Positions 1-11,692 of a DNA stretch of 64,000 bases are shown piece after piece. Position 1 is the first letter of the stretch. Each line of letters opens with the position of its first letter. Source of the stretch: Phoma sp. XZ068 (lineage: Eukaryota; Ascomycota; Dothideomycetes; Pleosporales; Didymellaceae); assembly GCA_004835665.1 (NCBI GenBank), contig RBKR01000019.1, forward strand, positions 372,001 to 436,000, in the 5' to 3' direction. The translations under genes were made by a program, and so were the position numbers. Under the pieces are notes generated by a model. That model saw only the letters and a list, made by a program, of their open reading frames with translations. It ran no database searches and had not been told where the DNA came from.

Positions 1-619
1 AAACCGCCATTCGAAGACATCTTCTACATCCCTCAACGCCCATACCTGTCTCGAGGAACATTGCGCCAGCAAATCATCTACCCCGATAACCTACGCGAGA
101 TGCGCGACAAGGGCATCACAGACGATGACCTATATAACATCCTCAGCGTGGTGGAGATCGAATCCATAGTCGACCGCCCAGGTGGTTGGGATGCCGAGCA
201 AGAGTGGACAGATGTTCTGTCTGGCGGCCTACAACAGCGAGTTGCTATGGCGCGCTTGTTCTATCATCGACCTCGGTATGCGATTCTTGACGAGTGTACC
301 AGCTCTGTGACTTTGGAGATTGAGCGGGTAATGTACGATGAGGCAAAGAGACTTGGCATTACTCTCATGACTGTCTCACATAGGAGAAGTTTGTGGAAGT
401 ACCACGAGAAGATCTTGCAGTTCGATGGACAGGGCAAGTACGTGTTCACGAAGTTGGATGCGGAGAGGCGACTAGAACTTGAAGAGTAAGTTGACCGACC
501 TTGGGCTGTGGATGCTCGGATGCTAACAAAGCCACAGCGAGAAGGAAGATATCGAGCTGCAGCTACGAGCTGTCCCAGACATTGAGCAAAGGATTGCGGA
601 ACTGGAGGCCTCTATGTAA
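1..619 (+). CDS. Peroxisomal long-chain fatty acyl ABC transporter (ABCD/PXA family), C-terminal part
   Basis: This is the 3' end of a gene that enters from the left edge, so only the last part of the nucleotide-binding domain is visible. Exon 1 runs from base 1 to 485 and the last exon from 538 to 619. The intron 486-537 has a GTAAGT donor, CTAAC branch site and CAG acceptor. The reading frame holds the ABC signature (LSGGLQQRVAMARL), the Walker B region (YAILDECTS) and the H-loop (VSHRR). The wording around them, especially FYHRPRYAILDECTS, is typical of the ABCD half-transporters that import very-long-chain acyl-CoA into peroxisomes for beta-oxidation (PXA1/PXA2 in yeast). Which of the two fungal paralogues this is cannot be told from the fragment. 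The tail after the intron is a short acidic helix. The stop lies about 300 bp before the next gene on the same strand. Confidence 0.9.
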
Positions 620-919
620 TACGCCCGCGACAAAGAGCACAACGGATATGCAGTCAGTTGCGTCAGGGTTCTGTATGGTAGGCTGCACGCGTAGAGAATG
701 TCACAATAGTAGCAATAGAAACGCATGTGAATGTGAACATGAAGCAATTGCGAATAGCTACGTCCATGTCAAGTGGGGCCACCCTGCATTAGCGTGCCTT
801 AGTCGGTGAAAGCGAGCTCCGTGTCTCGAAGCTCAGGCGCGTCTCCCTGCAACTCCCCACAACACAGCTCCAAGCTGCCGAGTCAACACGCAACTGCGCC
901 CGGCAGCCGCCACCCCACC

Positions 920-3900
920 ATGTCACAATTCAAGGTCGGCCAGAGGATCGAGACGAACACCCATCGAACGGGTATTGTCAGATATGTTGGCCCCATACAC
1001 GTTGCAGAGGGTGCTTGGCTCGGCATCGACCTGCAAGAAGCCACAGGAAAGAACGATGGCTCTGTCCGCGGCGAGCGGTACTTTGACTGTCCACCTCAGC
1101 ATGGTCTCTTCGTGAAAGAGACAGACATCCTCCAGATCCTCTCACAGCCAGCACCGAAAGCAGCAGCACCGAAGCCCAAAGCCCCTGCGCCTACCCCCAA
1201 ATCACGACCCTCGAGCGTTGTTGCGCCTAGGCCCACATCAACACGACCCTCCAGCGTCACCTCCCCTCCAGCTGCCTCAAGGGCACCCAGCCATGCGAAG
1301 CGCCCGTCTGTAGCACCTGCTGCCCCTCGAACCCCGCTACGAGGGCCCGCCCGTAAGCCCAGCATTGCCAATGCGTCCACCGCGGCCCCCTCCCCACCCC
1401 CTACACGACCGTCGGCCTCCTCGAAGCCAAGTACGTCGTCAGTCACGTCGACATCACAACCACAAAATCCATTGAGAACCTCAACAAGAGATAGCAACGT
1501 CGACGCGCTGCAGACGAAGATCAAGCATTTGGAGAAGCAACACTCTGAGGATCAGGCGCGCCTGAAAGAACTTTCGCAAGCAGAAAGTGAGCGCGATAAG
1601 TTTCATGCCATCATACAGAAGCTGCAGGCGAAATGCCAGACGTTCCACCAAGAATCTCTAGACGCCAAGGAACAATTGAAGAAGGCCCAGGAGGATAATG
1701 AGCGTCTTGCTAAAGAAGGGCAAGACCACGAATTCGATCTGGAAGATGCATTGCTTGAGAAGGAGATGGCGCAAGAGCGCGCTGAGCAAAATGAAAGTGA
1801 ATTGGAAGCGCTCCGTGCCAAGGTGGAAGAGCGGGATCTTGAGCTAGAGATTCTCCGCGAAGAAGCAGAGGCATTCACTGCGGATATGTCTGAAGCAGAG
1901 AAGGAGCAGGCTGGCTACTACCGATTACAGCATGAAAACGATCGTCTCCGCGAGGCCTTGATGCTGTTGAAAGAGGTCACAGAAGAGGAAGCGTACAAGA
2001 ACAAAGCTCGGATTGACGAATTGGAAGAGGATTCCTCTCAATTAGAGACGCTACAGTCGGAGCATGAGACGTTGAAACAGAAGCTAGTTGAGGCTCAAGG
2101 CATCGCAGAGCATCTGAAAGCGCAGGTCAATGACAGGAACGAGTTGGAAGATGTTGTGGAAGAAATGTCAAGCAAAATCCAAGATCTTGAGAGCAGGGTA
2201 CGAGACCAGGAGCTTACGATAAACGATCTGGAAAGCTTGAAAGAACTGAACGAAGAGTTACTGGATCAGCAAGATGAGGAGACCAAAGAATTGCGGGTGG
2301 AGTTCGAGGCCAAGGAAGCTGAGCTCGAACAACTCGGTGAGCGTGCACTTGAGCAAGTCGCCACCATTTCAGATCTCGAAGAAACGAACACAAAGTTCAG
2401 GGACCTCGTCACTGAGCTACTCGCGCAAATCAAGGAGGCCGAATCAACAAAGACCATGACAGAAGCTCAAGTCAAAGACACAACAGGTCGCATCAACGAA
2501 GTCATGGATGTCAATAGGCGTCTCCGTGCTGCAGAAGTCAATGCAACAAGCAAGGAGATCACCTCAGAGCTCCGTCAGCTTCAGGTTGACCAAACCAATG
2601 AGAGGCTAGAGATCTTGAGTGAGACGCAATCCCAAGAATTCGGGAGGAGTGAGCCTATGCAGGCCTACTTCACAGCAAAGCGCATCACATTCAAATCCAC
2701 TGTATTGAACAACCTTTTGGCGAGCGCAGACAAACATGCAACTCATAATGGCGGTGTTGAGGAGGCATCCGCAAGGCTGCTCTGCGTCGAAGCCAGCTAC
2801 TATCTCGCGAATCTCGAGAGTGGAAGCAAACGGATCTCATCTGCAATGGCAGTGTCGACGCTCCCACAGTTCGCAAAGTTCAGCCCTGCATATGCGGAGC
2901 TTGTCGCGATTGAGAGAAACCTGGACCAAGGACTCGAGGCACTGAAGGCCGACAGAGTCAATTTCTCAGAGATGGCGAAATCTTTCGGTGGCTCGACAGA
3001 AGTGTACAAAGCTGTCATGGTGTCACAAAAAGAACCTCTGGCGGACCGACCTGAAGACGAGACGATGTTGAGGGTTCAATCAATTGCCGCAAGCTTGACG
3101 TACCTTGATTCCACGTGTACAGCCACGATCACAATGCTGAAGGCATTAGCAGCTACTAGCGAAGAGCTTACAGACGACGCACAGGATGTTGTGGACCGCT
3201 TCGCAGCTCCATCTATGATCTGCGGTAAGAGTATGTTAGCTGCCGCAAAACTGCAGAAGACATGCATCGATCGACGAGGAGATGGTCTGTACCCTCAATT
3301 CAATGGGGACCTTGGCTCAGTCATCGAGGCTGAAGAGTACCTCACTAAAGCTACTCGCGATTTAGCCCGATGGTCTCACACTGCTGTGGAGGTGTTGAGT
3401 CGATCAATCGACCCAGACGGAACACTTGTGCAGGCCGTTGACCTTAAAGAGCTCTTACTACCATTCTGGAATGACCACTCGAGCAAGCTCGGCAGTCTTG
3501 TCACCTCACTGAACAGCTGGAACGAGTACGCTTTGCTGCTCAAGGACAGTCTCGAGATCCAGCACGGCCCTGCGCCATGGACAGAGAAGGCGAAGGAAGT
3601 TGAGGCTACCAGAAGACAGGTTGATGAGGCAGCTACCAAACTCCAATCGATTACTGCGGAGCACCAAGCGACACTGCTAAAACTGCACGAGCGCGAACAG
3701 GTCATCGAGACTAAGGAACTGGAGATCGAACATCTAGCAGCCAAGAACCGCGATGCCACAAGCAAGAGCGAGGACGTTCAACGCTTGCAAGCCGAGATCG
3801 TGGAGGCCCAGACCGAGATCAAACAGTTACAAAAGCAAGACAAAGCTCAAAAGCAGGAGATCGAGACCTTGAACAACAAGCTTGCACACGCTGCACAGTA

Positions 3901-4459
3901 CGAACCCACGGAATCAGACAAGGCACCGGCTGTTGCAACTCCTGGACCCGACCCTGCAGACGCATCATCGCGCAACGCACCAGCAAGTCTGATGTCTCTC
4001 CTCGACGCTCTTCAAGTTGAGAACCGCTGGCTGCGTCAAAAGAACTATGGCGACGCTTTTGGTGCGAAGCAGCTAGATCTCTTCAAGTCTATGCGAACCA
4101 TTGAGAAGCGGGAAGTGAGCAAGCTGTCTGCTGCTACTGATAACCTACTTAGCTTGGCTTGGTTGACAGATGATTTCGATCAACCCGAGGCGCTCACCAG
4201 CATCTCCCAGCAGCTCGATGGCTCACAGGCCGATTCCAATCTTTACAAGTCCGTTACTCAACCGCGAATTCGGCGGTCTAGGAGGGCGCCTCTGTCCTTG
4301 GCCCCTCTCCAGACGCAACTCGATATGATCAAGAGTAAAGGTCGCTTCGACTGGTCTTGTCTGGACGACCTGAGCTTCGCAGATCTATCGCCGACAGTGG
4401 AGCACTTTGACAGTGAGATGATAGAGTTCCGCCCGCTGAAGAGTATCACGGCTCGTTGA
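920..4459 (+). CDS. nudM: Dynactin subunit p150Glued (NUDM/RO-3 type)
   Basis: This is a single-exon gene of 1179 residues. The ATG at 920 is chosen because it has a CACCATG context and begins directly at the CAP-Gly domain. The frame stays open upstream to 806, but without a better start. Residues about 3-72 form the CAP-Gly domain with the GKNDGSV motif that binds microtubules and EB1/CLIP tails. A basic Ser/Pro/Ala-rich linker follows to about 190. A long coiled coil runs from about 195 to 560, the conserved dynactin region from about 600 to 900, and a second coiled coil from about 965 to 1050. Dynactin p150 links cytoplasmic dynein to cargo and microtubule plus ends. In filamentous fungi its loss disturbs nuclear migration (Aspergillus nudM, Neurospora ro-3). 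Domain order and length fit the family. No introns are needed. Confidence 0.93.
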   Translation: MSQFKVGQRIETNTHRTGIVRYVGPIHVAEGAWLGIDLQEATGKNDGSVRGERYFDCPPQHGLFVKETDILQILSQPAPKAAAPKPKAPAPTPKSRPSSVVAPRPTSTRPSSVTSPPAASRAPSHAKRPSVAPAAPRTPLRGPARKPSIANASTAAPSPPPTRPSASSKPSTSSVTSTSQPQNPLRTSTRDSNVDALQTKIKHLEKQHSEDQARLKELSQAESERDKFHAIIQKLQAKCQTFHQESLDAKEQLKKAQEDNERLAKEGQDHEFDLEDALLEKEMAQERAEQNESELEALRAKVEERDLELEILREEAEAFTADMSEAEKEQAGYYRLQHENDRLREALMLLKEVTEEEAYKNKARIDELEEDSSQLETLQSEHETLKQKLVEAQGIAEHLKAQVNDRNELEDVVEEMSSKIQDLESRVRDQELTINDLESLKELNEELLDQQDEETKELRVEFEAKEAELEQLGERALEQVATISDLEETNTKFRDLVTELLAQIKEAESTKTMTEAQVKDTTGRINEVMDVNRRLRAAEVNATSKEITSELRQLQVDQTNERLEILSETQSQEFGRSEPMQAYFTAKRITFKSTVLNNLLASADKHATHNGGVEEASARLLCVEASYYLANLESGSKRISSAMAVSTLPQFAKFSPAYAELVAIERNLDQGLEALKADRVNFSEMAKSFGGSTEVYKAVMVSQKEPLADRPEDETMLRVQSIAASLTYLDSTCTATITMLKALAATSEELTDDAQDVVDRFAAPSMICGKSMLAAAKLQKTCIDRRGDGLYPQFNGDLGSVIEAEEYLTKATRDLARWSHTAVEVLSRSIDPDGTLVQAVDLKELLLPFWNDHSSKLGSLVTSLNSWNEYALLLKDSLEIQHGPAPWTEKAKEVEATRRQVDEAATKLQSITAEHQATLLKLHEREQVIETKELEIEHLAAKNRDATSKSEDVQRLQAEIVEAQTEIKQLQKQDKAQKQEIETLNNKLAHAAQYEPTESDKAPAVATPGPDPADASSRNAPASLMSLLDALQVENRWLRQKNYGDAFGAKQLDLFKSMRTIEKREVSKLSAATDNLLSLAWLTDDFDQPEALTSISQQLDGSQADSNLYKSVTQPRIRRSRRAPLSLAPLQTQLDMIKSKGRFDWSCLDDLSFADLSPTVEHFDSEMIEFRPLKSITAR

Positions 4460-5824
4460 GTGTCAAACGCGAATGTGAAGGAAGCCGGAGCATTGCGATA
4501 GAATTGTTTTGTTATGCAATATACCCCTCTGCGGCACGGCGTGCTGCTTGCGTTGGATAGAGATGAGCGGAATGAATGTTACCTGTCTCACAAATCTAGG
4601 CCTTTTATGAACATGCTTCTGTGATGTTGACGACTACGCACTGGTGTTGTCATGTATGCGGATTGAGTCCTGACGTGGCAGAAGAGAGCGCTGCATGTGA
4701 GATGGGCACAGCACTCACACAGTAAAAGTGTAATATGTGTTACTTCACATGCTCAATTCAATCTACAAGGCTTCGCTGGTCGATCTTCATTCAACAATAG
4801 GCACTGCTGAGTTCCAATTTAGCAAAGTGGGTACCCTTCGATAAGAGACCATACAACACCCCCAAAGTAAGTAATTGTGCAATACATCCGATGCAAGCGT
4901 ACTGAGCCTAGTTAGATGTAGTCACCTTGAAAGTCTAAGCAGTACATCGCGCTCTAAACTGAAGACAGATGGCCGATTGCGGTCTCAGAGGCGCTCGTTT
5001 AGACGTTTTCATGTAATATCTTAGCGCAAGTGCTTTAGGGATATTCATACCTGCTAGAATTTCTCATGTTGGTTGCTCGGGTGGTGAAGGCAGAATGTGC
5101 AAGACCAGATTCGATTTATTGCTGCCAGAGTGTGGCGGAAGAGTTTCATAAGTATCTCCATCATTCCTACGTTAGATATATTGTTGGCGAGCGAATCTTG
5201 GTGGTTGCTTGGCTCGCTTGCTGAAGTCCAAATAACACGATCGGTATGGAAGAGCTGGTGTAGACTGGATCGGATGGTAGCGCGCCAGGATGGTTATGTG
5301 ATATAGCGAAGTCACAATTCTTAGAGAAGGGTTGATGTTGAAGCTATTTTAGCAACAATGGTTAACGTCCACAGTTTATAAAATTATGATCTATATCAAC
5401 TATAATCAGTCTCTTGACCCCTACTATATATTGAGACAGATTCTTAGTTCAAGTATATCAGTATCTGTTATCTCTCAACTATCAAGTTTGTGCTGTAATA
5501 GGGCTGAGAGAGGTTGTAGCTTCACCATCAACACTACAAATGCACACCCTATTAGTGTCTGTAGCATAACAGGATACATATATCTGCCCCATAATGCCCC
5601 AAACTACTCTACGCACGCATCAGGGTGCAGATGTAAGTGCAGGTGTAGGTGCGTTTCTTCCCTTTCTGCTTGACAAGCCCCGGACAGACCATTAACAGAC
5701 CTAAAGGCCTGAAATAGTTAAGTTACAGCCTCAACGTTGAAATCAACTACAATTGAAATTACAATGACACAGTTTCAACTTCTTAATATATTTAAACTCT
5801 ATTAACGACGCCCAGGGTCGGATA
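4460..5824. other. Intergenic region with an AT-rich block
   Basis: This lies between the convergent ends of the dynactin gene and the HET gene. The first 0.6 kb should include both 3' untranslated regions. From about 5290 to 5820 the sequence becomes clearly AT-rich, with short frames only. It also has a small GTAAGTGCAGGTGTAGGTGC-like direct repeat near 5635. No protein family, tRNA or terminal repeat was recognised. An old mutated repeat is possible but not shown. Confidence 0.5.
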
Positions 5825-7333
5825 TCACTGTATAAGAAATTCCCCTGGCGCGCTACAGTATTCGTCATCCAACTGCAGGAACTCTTTCAGCATCCTGAAT
5901 ACGTCCTGGACTCTTTCATCCTCTTTGTCCAACCTCAGCGCGTCCCGAACGCCCAACACAGTCGTCCATACAAACTCCCGTGACGATCGTGGAGGTAATT
6001 CTGTATCTGCCACGCCCTCGTAGGCCCTCAATTGTAGATTAACGACATCTTGAAAGATATCAATCGTTGTTCTGCGGTAGTCTGGCGTAATTCCGAGCTC
6101 TAGAATACGACCCTGAGCCAGTGGTATAAGAGCGTACACGTGGTCTCGCACGTCCAAGCAGTGTGAGGATGCGTACTTGGCCACCAAAGCTGGGAAGTTG
6201 AATACTGTCCAGTAGGATCCATATCCTCGCTGGTATGAGCGCTCGACAAAGATATTGACCATGGGGCTTTTAATAATAGCGTCCATTAAGCCTCGCCTCT
6301 CATCGCCATCTTCGCAAGACATATTGTGCTGCGTCTCCATCGAGCTGCTGGACCTCATAGCCTCGAGAGACTTTGTAGAGTCATCAGGTATATGAATATC
6401 GGTCAGAGATAATGAAAGAGCCTTGATCATAGTCAAGGCCTTGTGAAGGCTTTGAGCGTCCAGGTTGTCGTTGCCATAGCGAATATCGATCCTTTTCGCG
6501 AGGATGAACTCTTCTACAACCCACAGCCTTGTCCAATACTCCAACATAGATAACTCCCGCAGTTGCAGTAAAGTATCCGTGGTCCAAAACTTTATGAGGC
6601 TAGGCCGCATCAACCCCGTCCCAGTTGTATGCTCCTTGAAGGTCTCGAAGAAGACCGGGTCTACTATTTCGCCAGACCGTTTCAGGCTTGGCTCTATCGC
6701 AAAATCTTCATATTGCATGCTGAACAGCTCCTCTGTACTTGTACTTGACCAGTCCAACCCTCGTAGTCCTCGAATGAGCTGGCCAATACGCTTGTCGCCT
6801 TGCCCTAGCCACACAATTACGCTTGTTGCTTGCGAGTAGATCAGCCCCATGATACTAACTTGATGACTTCGTTCTTCGAGATGCTCTTGGTTGATACAAA
6901 TAGCATCGATCCATAGCAGTCCTGTGTACTTCTCTTCTCTCATATGACGGAGGAAATGCCATAAATTCGAGTGGATCGTCAACGGCTCTGAATTGACCAA
7001 GATTGTCTCGGTACACTCAGGTGAACCCCAAACGTACGATAGGGCGGAATATACAGGTGCTTGGAAGAGTGAGATGTCGTGAATCATGCAGCGGATGGTA
7101 GAGGTGGATGTGAGAGACGACGTGGGGAGGATTTGAAGTAGACGTATGGAGTTGTGACGGTCGTGTCGTATGGCGAGAGATCTATAGAACTTATAGTTGC
7201 CTTTCGCAATGTTCGATGAATTGACTTTTAAAGCGGAGCCGCTGTGATGCAAGCGTACTCGCTGTTGGCTCTGTTGGCGTATGAACAATGGGCGGATGCT
7301 GCGGTACATAAACGTGGGGGCACTTGAGATCAT
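5825..7333 (-). CDS. HET-domain protein (heterokaryon incompatibility type)
   Basis: This is one open frame of 502 residues with an ATG at 7333. It carries a well-preserved HET domain from about residue 92. The blocks SALSYVWG, LLWIDAICINQ and the later region ending VIVWLGQ are present in the right order and spacing. HET domains are found in the proteins that trigger cell death when genetically different fungal hyphae fuse. They resemble TIR-like signalling domains. The first 60 residues are basic and Ser/Arg-rich, unlike the usual short lead-in. The protein ends about 100-200 residues earlier than many family members and lacks the common C-terminal block resembling RRFFVTxxGYxGLGP. The stop falls right beside an AT-rich block, so a 3' truncation is possible. 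The specific recognition function cannot be told. The gene sits at the edge of a gene-poor island, a usual place for this fast-changing family. Confidence 0.85.
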   Translation of the reverse strand: MISSAPTFMYRSIRPLFIRQQSQQRVRLHHSGSALKVNSSNIAKGNYKFYRSLAIRHDRHNSIRLLQILPTSSLTSTSTIRCMIHDISLFQAPVYSALSYVWGSPECTETILVNSEPLTIHSNLWHFLRHMREEKYTGLLWIDAICINQEHLEERSHQVSIMGLIYSQATSVIVWLGQGDKRIGQLIRGLRGLDWSSTSTEELFSMQYEDFAIEPSLKRSGEIVDPVFFETFKEHTTGTGLMRPSLIKFWTTDTLLQLRELSMLEYWTRLWVVEEFILAKRIDIRYGNDNLDAQSLHKALTMIKALSLSLTDIHIPDDSTKSLEAMRSSSSMETQHNMSCEDGDERRGLMDAIIKSPMVNIFVERSYQRGYGSYWTVFNFPALVAKYASSHCLDVRDHVYALIPLAQGRILELGITPDYRRTTIDIFQDVVNLQLRAYEGVADTELPPRSSREFVWTTVLGVRDALRLDKEDERVQDVFRMLKEFLQLDDEYCSAPGEFLIQ

Positions 7334-8291
7334 TTTTCATACCTCACATCAGCGAATGCAAGAAGCTTCTGCTTTGAGAGATGTTGATAAGAGCCTGGAA
7401 GGATGTAGCGGGGATGCTGTGGTGGTGAACAAGGCAACAGCCTTGCAGCTGAACAGCTACATGTTCTTGGCGCCGGTCAATAGATACGGTACAGCAAGCG
7501 AATAATATAGCAGATGTATTCTCGACACGTTGAACCTATTATATAAGCGTTCTATTGTTTTGTGCTATGTAGCCTATTATGCATAATGCAAGACTACAAA
7601 AAGACAGGGAGATGCTAGTTTGCAATAATTCCTTAAGACTAAAGGCAGTAGGGTGCACGGATGACCATTGTAGAAGTGTACAATACAATATTGCAGAGAC
7701 GATATTGTGACTAACATTGACTAACGAGGTGAGGGCATCATGTTGTCACTAATGTGTGAGAATGGTGTTTAGTGTGTGATGTGCTCGTTCTACTCCGACA
7801 GGCTTCTAGGCAGCTCCGACGCTCAGTCGCCATAACATATGCCTACCAAAGTGTGTGCCTACTGTCACTCTTCGTTCAAATGATTCACGCGTCCAATATG
7901 CTCTTACAGTCTTGCTTTGCAGCTAGATCTGATGAATAGTAGCTTTCTGGCACCATTATACATTGTTATGTGTATTGAAGTCGCGATGGAGTTTTTCGGG
8001 CGTGTTCAATGATGAGCTTCTCAATACCTGGCTCCTATATCACTCAACATTGCGACAACTAGGTACAAGCTTGCTCGCCACGCGCAAGAGCATCGAGCAG
8101 CCGGAAGACTTTGGTGCATTTGAGCGCCACAAGGCTGGTGATGAGCTGTGGTAATTACTGGATGCAGCAATATGCGCGACGAAATGACAATCACCCGACG
8201 TGACACTTATTGTAGCAAGCTCATCCATGCTTTCAATTCCACTAGTTACCGCCCAATCTTTACGCGGGTACCTGAACATCTTCATCAGTTC
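7334..8291. other. Intergenic region upstream of the HET gene
   Basis: The stretch is fairly AT-rich near 7500-7700 and should contain the promoter of the HET gene, which reads to the left. Short minus-strand frames around 8040-8285 look faintly protein-like, but no family or convincing splice structure could be assigned. No RNA gene was seen. Confidence 0.4.
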
Positions 8292-9168
8292 TCACGACTC
8301 GCAGCAGGCAATTCCCAAACACGTCGAGATTGCGCTGGCCAGCCCACCTCGGAGCGGGAATCCATCCAATATCGGAAAAGGAAGGGTGCTTAGGTTCAAT
8401 AACGCCTTGTTTATGCCCTTGTCTTCCCCTCGTGGTCTGTGAGGAACTGTCCTGTCAGCCTCATCCTCTCCCAGCGTTGGTTGTTCCAGGATGATGCTGG
8501 CGCGAACTTCTACGCGAGGCCACACAAAACGCGCAGATTCGAAGCCAGTTTGGTTCCCGGTAAGCGACCCAAACTTTGCACCCGGGTGGATAATCGTCCG
8601 ACGCAATACTGGTGAGACTTGATGATGTGCGCGCAATGACCATCCGCAGAGTCAGAAGATGAGGCTGGGCGCTGCTAGCAGGCCATCGAAGGAGTATTGC
8701 GTTCAAACAGCGCCGGTCCGGACCTCGGGCACGCAATGACTTGCCAACCAGCACACCGCCGAAACATCTTGACTCGTATCATTCCGCGTCCGCACAATCG
8801 CATGTTGCCAGGCTGGGACGTGCAGGGACGTCCCTGAACTTACCAGATCCCAGGATACTCTTGTCGTTGATGCTCGTGTTGAAGCTAGTGCCGGAGTCAA
8901 GCAACCAGGGCCCGCTTGTTCGCACGAAATGATGCCCTGAGAGCCACAAGGGCATAACGACCAAAGTTAACAGGGCGATCACAGCTGTCGTACCCGTCGC
9001 GACTGTGCGACTGAAGCAAATGCCAGACATTGACGTGTCTCGTGGGCTTCTGGAAAGACCCTCATAACCTATAGCGCTTGGATGAACCCTGGTATTGAGA
9101 CTCACCGCTATGGTGTCCATAACAACGGCGGTGGAGTTCGGGGAATGGTGGTCTATATGGTCGATCAT
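8292..9168 (-). CDS. Possible two-exon orphan gene, predicted single-pass membrane protein
   Basis: I do not recognise this protein. The model is exon 1 9168-8844 and exon 2 8608-8292, giving 213 residues. It rests on an ATG at 9168, a strong GTAAGT donor at 8843, a CTGAC branch site in the right place, a CAG acceptor ending at 8609, and agreement of reading frame across the junction. The intron would be about 234 nt, longer than most here. Exon 1 has one hydrophobic segment at about residues 55-75 (ALLTLVVMPLWLSGHHF), preceded by a polar N-terminus, as in a type II membrane protein. Exon 2 has no recognisable domain. It may be a lineage-specific gene, a decayed gene or chance. The island around it contains at least one clear pseudogene, which lowers confidence. 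Confidence 0.33.
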
Positions 9169-11692
9169 AACGAGCCGGAGTTATAGTGCAGCGTCAAGCG
9201 TTCGGCGCAAGATGTTCGTGGCAGGTGACTGAACCTGAGGCTACAGGTGCGACGACAAGAGCGCGCTCAAAGACTCACATTACAAAGGATGCCCCTGCGG
9301 ACAGGACTCCTAGCAGCGACGGGCAGCAAAAGTGGATGCAATGCCCACGTTGCTGCTGTGCTCGTTCATCGTGTGTCCGCCAGAAGGCACGTAAGAGGGG
9401 CAACGATTTTGCATCTGGTTAATTCCGTAGAGCTGCATTCTCGAAGTCCCGCCTCCCAGGATTATCGTTGTAACACTGAAGGTGTTGCGTGAGACCATCG
9501 CGTAGGGCGGGAATTGTCAAAGCTACGAGCGCGGGAGCGAAGCGTCCACACTACCTTACTCAGACTTGGAGTTGACAGGAGTCGTTGCGCAAAGTGTTTA
9601 CGAGGAATGAATACTTTTGTGGCTATTTTGAGCGCACGATACGATGTGAGGAGTCGCAGCGGTTCGGGTCACTCGCCCGCCTTTGGTGATAGACGGCCGC
9701 GCTAAATTATTGACGTAACAGACGTACCTGCCTACCGGGACAGACTTATCTCGACTACAACCAAAACATCGTATGATTCTGCCGTTACGGAAGGAAGCGC
9801 ATCGAGTTGATCATGGCCGTTTTTCTTGTTTTGCGGGAGCAGAGATCTGCAAGATGACCGTATTGCGATCTCGCGAATTTGTCTCGGCTGTGGGGATAGG
9901 GCTGGAGAGGGAAACAGATCGCGACGGCAGGACGAAAAAGCAACAACGGTCCTCATAGCGTGTATACGGATCAAGCGCATGCTCCGAAGCCTCTGCTATC
10001 GTATTCTGCAGCTCACCAGGTTGGGTAACTCAGATTGCACCACGGACCACCAGGGGGTTCCCTAAGTGAGGTGCGCCTTCAAGTGCGCCCCTTCAGTGCA
10101 TCATTGCTTTTTCACGCCTTTGGGTGCACCATCGAGAACAGTAATTCCAGCGGGCGCGTGTTCCAACGCGTGGCTTGCACAAGTGGTGTGGGTAGCGGGA
10201 AGAATGCTTTTTGCTGTTCCCCCGGTCGTGCAACCGCATCCTTCGTCCGTTGATCGAACGATATGCATTGCTTTTTAACGGCACGGGCGATTCAAGCCAT
10301 AGGCGAACATGCTAATTTGAACGTCTCCGTTGAACAACTTTTCTTATTGTGATACGTACGATAGCAGCATGAATCGCATCTGTGTTTGGCGGCGTTAGAA
10401 TGCATTGGGACAAGTGATCTGGACACCTAAGACTTTTCACCGGCGCTGGCCCGGGACAGAGGATGGCCCCTTACGGTTGGAGCGTTGATCGTGGTCTCAG
10501 ATTGAGTGCTTTGCTGAAAAGCGCGCAGCAAAACCATTCACGCTCAATGAGCTGACAGGCGTTACATGTGGTCTCCTCTCAATGTGTCTGAGGTAGCCTA
10601 TAGCCGATAAGTGGAGTCACGCTGGTGAAGGTGACCAGAAAGAAGCAGTCGTTGTACGGCATGCTTCGGCGCCTTGTGCTGAGCGAAATCGCAGAAGCCC
10701 CATGCCGACTTTGCACGATTGTTGGTCCACCAGTTTTCAACAAACACGCCATGTGAGAGTGAATGCAGTGGACTATTCACCAGACGCCATTGAAGAGCTT
10801 GACCCGGCCCCCCTGGACGAGCAAAAATACAGCCCACCTTCGCCGTTCCACCTTCGCCGACCTTGAGCTGCGGCCACTTGTGTTGCTGTGCTGATAAATC
10901 GAAAGGATCAAGGAAGACTGTAGATCATCTCACTATAATTTGCCTCGGTTCAAGAAGGTAGATCCACATAGATAGACCAGCTTTTGGCTACGCAATGACT
11001 GACAATGTCTAACGGGTGTCGAATGGTGGAGCTGTAGTAGTTGATTTGAAGAGTGGAACTGCTCTTCTTGCTGTCACGGTACTAAGTCACTACATTGCTA
11101 CACCCAGTCAAATCAATCTCCCGGCGATGATATGTTCACTGCATCCGTGCCCTACAATTTAGCAAACACAGTAGCTAGTGATTGTTTTCATCGCGTTCCC
11201 ACTCTTATGAAATGGAGGCGGTGAAGTCCGAAGCCATTGCTTGGGCAACTGTTGGTATAGCGAACTATCTCTCCATACCAAGGGCCACGTCTACCGGCAT
11301 GAGATGTCTAAACGGGCGGCAAGGGAACGGGAGATGCGCATAACCATAGTGATTCCCATGGAGACGGGCATCGTGTCAGTGTTTTCAGGCATGAACCAAG
11401 CGCCACTGTTGATGTGGATATACGATCGTATCGTAGGCAGCTGTTGTTGATGCGTGGGCAACCAATTCGTAGGGGATGGAGACCTAGACAACGGGCCCTA
11501 GGCACTGACAGCATGCAATATAACGGGGTCAGCATGGGTGATCCTCAGATATGTTTTGATTGCATTGGGCATGAGAAGCTGCGACATTGCTGGATCTGGC
11601 GGTGAAAGTCATGCAAACAACTCATTAGACCCATAGTTCAACCACTAGATCGAAACACTCGATTACTGGGATGTACCCTGGAGGAGGAATTA
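9169..11692. other. Gene-poor stretch
   Basis: Only short frames occur on both strands, all without recognisable domains or convincing splice partners. Local GC content is moderate. No RNA gene, transposon terminus or long repeat was found by eye. Confidence 0.45.

Noticed and set aside
806..919. Upstream extension of the dynactin frame
   Set aside because: The frame is open but has no ATG in good context and no family similarity. The CACCATG at 920 begins right at the CAP-Gly domain.
5386..5673. 95-residue plus-strand frame in the AT-rich block
   Set aside because: Its composition follows the AT-rich background and its end is a microrepeat-derived Cys/Arg run. No domain was recognised.
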